A DNA stretch of 7,495 bases from contig CBDTXZ010000149.1 of the NCBI GenBank assembly GCA_965364515.1, positions 1-7,495 of the forward strand, in the 5' to 3' direction. The notes under the pieces are model-generated. The model had not been told where the DNA came from and ran no database searches. It saw only the letters and a program-made list of their open reading frames with translations. Position 1 is the stretch's first letter, and every line of letters begins with the position of its first letter. Shown piece by piece: positions 6,070-7,495 of the stretch. The DNA is from JAHEDH01 sp965364515 (GTDB lineage Bacteria > Actinomycetota > Acidimicrobiia > Spongiisociales > ZC4RG35). Position numbers and translations under genes: made by a program.

Positions 6070-6612
6070 GTGGGACATTCACAAAAGGGTCCATTCGACC
6101 GCGTGGCAGAGGGGTACGACCCCCAGCAGGTGGCGGCATTCGCCGCAGAGGCGCTGGGATGGAAACGCGATCTCGCAACATGCCGAAGCGAACTCCAGAC
6201 CGCAATGCTCGCCCTGGACCGCTACGAGTCCGTGATCGGCAGTATCGAGGAGGTCGAGCGGGAGGCCGCCTCCCTCACCGAAGATGCGGAACGACGGGCC
6301 GCCGAGATAGTGAGGCGAGCCGAGGACAAAGCCGCCCGGATCCTCGAAGCAGCGCAAGCGAACACCGATACAGCGAAGGCGAACGCCCACGACGAGCCCA
6401 CTCGAAAGGGTGAGCCCGAATCAACCGCGACCGCATCAACCGACGTGTGGCTCACCCCGAGCGTCGAGGAGACCCCCGACCCGATCGAGGACATCTTCGA
6501 GGAGTTCGCGGACGACGAGGAACTCGACTCCGAGACCGAACGGGAGAAGCGCGTCGCCGCCGCAGCAGCGAGCCTCTGGAAACGACGTGGAGTGCTGTCT
6601 CGCCCTGAGTGA
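6070..6612 (+). CDS. DivIVA-domain coiled-coil protein
   Basis: This 180-residue cytoplasmic protein has the DivIVA N-terminal signature, FDRVAEGYDPQQVAAFAAEA (9-28), matching the family's F-----GYD--QVD-FL pattern that begins the membrane-curvature-binding head. An Ala/Glu/Arg-rich coiled coil follows (about 34-105, including SLTEDAERRAAEIVRRAEDK). A low-complexity linker comes next, then a very acidic segment (133-159) and a basic, Ala-rich tail (160-180, 'AAAAASLWKRRG'). DivIVA/Wag31 proteins mark cell poles and septa and recruit growth machinery. This one is shorter than typical Wag31 and may be a paralogue, so the precise role is open. The GTG is the only reasonable start, because an in-frame TGA lies 18 nt upstream at 6049-6051. 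No strong Shine-Dalgarno is seen. The ppk2 gene begins 21 bp downstream and may be partly co-transcribed. Confidence 0.72.
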   Translation: MGHSQKGPFDRVAEGYDPQQVAAFAAEALGWKRDLATCRSELQTAMLALDRYESVIGSIEEVEREAASLTEDAERRAAEIVRRAEDKAARILEAAQANTDTAKANAHDEPTRKGEPESTATASTDVWLTPSVEETPDPIEDIFEEFADDEELDSETEREKRVAAAAASLWKRRGVLSRPE

Positions 6613-6620
6613 GCGATCAC

Positions 6621-6626
6621 TAGGTT
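6621..6626 (+). promoter_or_regulatory. Likely -10 box giving a leaderless ppk2 transcript
   Basis: TAGGTT matches the TANNNT -10 pattern and lies exactly 7 nt before the ATG at 6634, the spacing expected when transcription begins at the start codon. No Shine-Dalgarno precedes the ATG. This also argues against the in-frame TTG at 6625, which falls inside the box. No clear -35 hexamer is seen; the box lies just 8 bp after the upstream stop codon. Confidence 0.42.
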
Positions 6627-6633
6627 GTCCGCG

Positions 6634-7443
6634 ATGACGCTCGACACATCGATCTACCGCGCCACGCCGCCCATCGAGCTCTCGGCGTTCGATACCCGGG
6701 AGCCACGCCTGTTCACCGAAGGCAAGAAGGCAGGCAAGAAGCTCCACAAAGACCTCAATGCGAGGCTGGAACTGCTCCAAGAGCAGCTGCACGCGCAGGG
6801 CACGCATCGCCTGTTGGTCGTGCTCCAGGCAACCGACACCGGCGGCAAGGACGGCACTATCCGGCGGGTGTTCGAGGGTGTCAACCCCCAGGGGGTCGAT
6901 GTCGCCTCTTTCAAGAAACCGACTGCCGAAGAGCTCGCACGCGATTACCTGTGGCGGGTCCACGAACACGTCCCCGGCGATGGCAGGATCACGATCTTCA
7001 ACCGGTCCCACTACGAGGACGTCCTGGTGGTCCGCGTCCACGACCTCGTCCCGGAAGAGCGCTGGTCGAAACGCTACGCGCACATCCGCAACTTCGAACA
7101 GATGCTGGCCGACGAGGGCACCACCATCATCAAGTTCTTCCTCCACATCTCGAAAGAGGAGCAGAAGGAACGGCTCCAGGCGAGGCTCGACAACCCCGAC
7201 AAGCACTGGAAGTTCTCTCTCGGCGACCTCGACGAGCGCAAGCTCTGGGACGACTACCAGGCGGCGTTCGAGACGATGATCAACGAGACGTCGACGCCTG
7301 ACGCCCCGTGGTACGTGGTCCCTGCGGACCGCAAGTGGTATCGCGATCTGGTGATCTCTTCGACCATCATCCGCACTCTCGAATCACTCGGCGTCGACTG
7401 GCCCGAGCCCGAGTCCGACTACGAAGGCGTCGAAGTCGTCTGA
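6634..7443 (+). CDS. ppk2: Polyphosphate kinase 2 family (polyphosphate:nucleotide phosphotransferase)
   Basis: This 269-residue protein has the PPK2 P-loop kinase signatures: Walker A QATDTGGKDGTIRRVF (65-80, with GKDG in place of GKGG), NPQGVDVASFKKPT (84-97), Walker B-like ITIFNRSHYEDVLVVRVH (119-136), the RYAHIRNFEQMLADEGT lid region (147-163), KFFLHISKEEQKERL (167-181) and, near the end, TSTPDAPWYVVPADRKW (219-235). This pattern fits the PPK2 subgroup annotated as polyphosphate:nucleotide phosphotransferase (related to class III), which uses polyphosphate to phosphorylate AMP and/or ADP in the cytoplasm; the exact substrate is inferred. The gene is complete and of normal length. The start is ATG at 6634, 7 nt after a TAGGTT box; a TTG at 6625 would add three residues. 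A strong hairpin begins at the stop codon. There is no ppk1 or exopolyphosphatase gene nearby. Confidence 0.92.
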   Translation: MTLDTSIYRATPPIELSAFDTREPRLFTEGKKAGKKLHKDLNARLELLQEQLHAQGTHRLLVVLQATDTGGKDGTIRRVFEGVNPQGVDVASFKKPTAEELARDYLWRVHEHVPGDGRITIFNRSHYEDVLVVRVHDLVPEERWSKRYAHIRNFEQMLADEGTTIIKFFLHISKEEQKERLQARLDNPDKHWKFSLGDLDERKLWDDYQAAFETMINETSTPDAPWYVVPADRKWYRDLVISSTIIRTLESLGVDWPEPESDYEGVEVV

Positions 7444-7469
7444 TGTCCCCCACGCAGTGGGGAACATCA
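7441..7469 (+). terminator. Hairpin terminator that includes the ppk2 stop codon
   Basis: TGATGT (7441-7446) pairs with ACATCA (7464-7469) and CCCCAC (7447 mismatch, then 7448-7453) pairs with GTGGGG (7457-7462), leaving a 3-nt loop, GCA. That gives 12 bp interrupted by one C/A mismatch. The TGA stop of ppk2 is the first three bases of the stem. No T run follows, so it may act as a transcript-end stabiliser or a Rho-type or bidirectional stop rather than a classical intrinsic terminator. Confidence 0.55.
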
Positions 7470-7476
7470 GACCTCT

Positions 7477-7492
7477 CCCCAGCTAGCTGGGG
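7477..7492. repeat. Second hairpin/palindrome at the window edge
   Basis: CCCCAGCTAGCTGGGG is a perfect 16-bp palindrome, lying 7 bp after the first hairpin. As RNA it gives a 6-bp stem with a CTAG loop. It could be a second, tandem terminator for ppk2 or the terminator of a convergent gene beyond the window. The window stops 3 bp later, so its wider context cannot be seen. Confidence 0.4.
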
Positions 7493-7495
7493 GCA

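Noticed and set aside
6436..7206. A 256-codon minus-strand frame opposite the DivIVA-like and ppk2 genes.
   Set aside because: It crosses the boundary of two supported + strand genes and mirrors their codons; no family signature.
7441..7495. A CRISPR repeat of the type I-E style (CCCCAC-GCA-GTGGGG core).
   Set aside because: There is only one copy; the neighbouring hairpin has a different sequence, and the first stem extends into the ppk2 stop codon, which fits a terminator. The sequence beyond the edge was not available.

Overview
The window is a gene-dense, high-GC stretch of a bacterial chromosome, most likely from an actinobacterium and perhaps a member of the Acidimicrobiia. This rests on the strong G/C bias at third codon positions, the many GTG and TTG starts, the scarcity of Shine-Dalgarno sites beside TANNNT-type -10 boxes close to start codons, a DivIVA/Wag31-like protein, and the comEA-comEC ... 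holA / rpsT neighbourhood that is typical of actinobacteria. The taxonomic call is inference. There are no rRNA or tRNA genes, no insertion sequences and no convincing CRISPR array.

Layout. At the left edge lie the last codons of a + strand gene, probably rpsT (ribosomal protein S20), followed by a strong hairpin terminator. A three-gene minus-strand operon then faces it. In transcription order it runs: a small membrane-anchored or secreted protein of unknown function (2446-1994), a divergent dihydropteroate synthase family protein (1997-1203, 4-base overlap) and holA, the clamp-loader delta subunit (1165-182). Diverging from this operon is a + strand membrane protein with a degenerate GGDEF domain (2536-3315). 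Its 3' end overlaps by 17 bp the 3' end of comEC, the DNA-uptake channel (5425-3299, minus). comEC is translationally coupled to comEA, the DNA receptor (5994-5422, minus). Diverging from comEA is a DivIVA-domain coiled-coil protein (6070-6612, +). It is followed by a class II polyphosphate kinase (PPK2) with a likely leaderless start (6634-7443, +), which ends in a hairpin terminator and a second hairpin at the window edge.

How the genes fit together. ComEA and ComEC form the core of a transformation DNA-uptake machine: ComEA binds double-stranded DNA outside the membrane and ComEC passes a single strand inward. HolA loads the replicative clamp, and S20 belongs to the small ribosomal subunit. 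PPK2 moves phosphate between polyphosphate and nucleotides. The DivIVA-like protein probably acts in polar growth or septation. The GGDEF-like protein has lost its catalytic signature, so if it does anything with cyclic-di-GMP it senses or scaffolds rather than synthesises.

No wholly new multi-gene system stands out; this is mainly a housekeeping region. The parts most worth following up are the DHPS-like protein with altered substrate-site motifs coupled to an unknown exported protein, the catalytically dead membrane GGDEF protein, and a 16-bp dyad between comEA and the divIVA-like gene.
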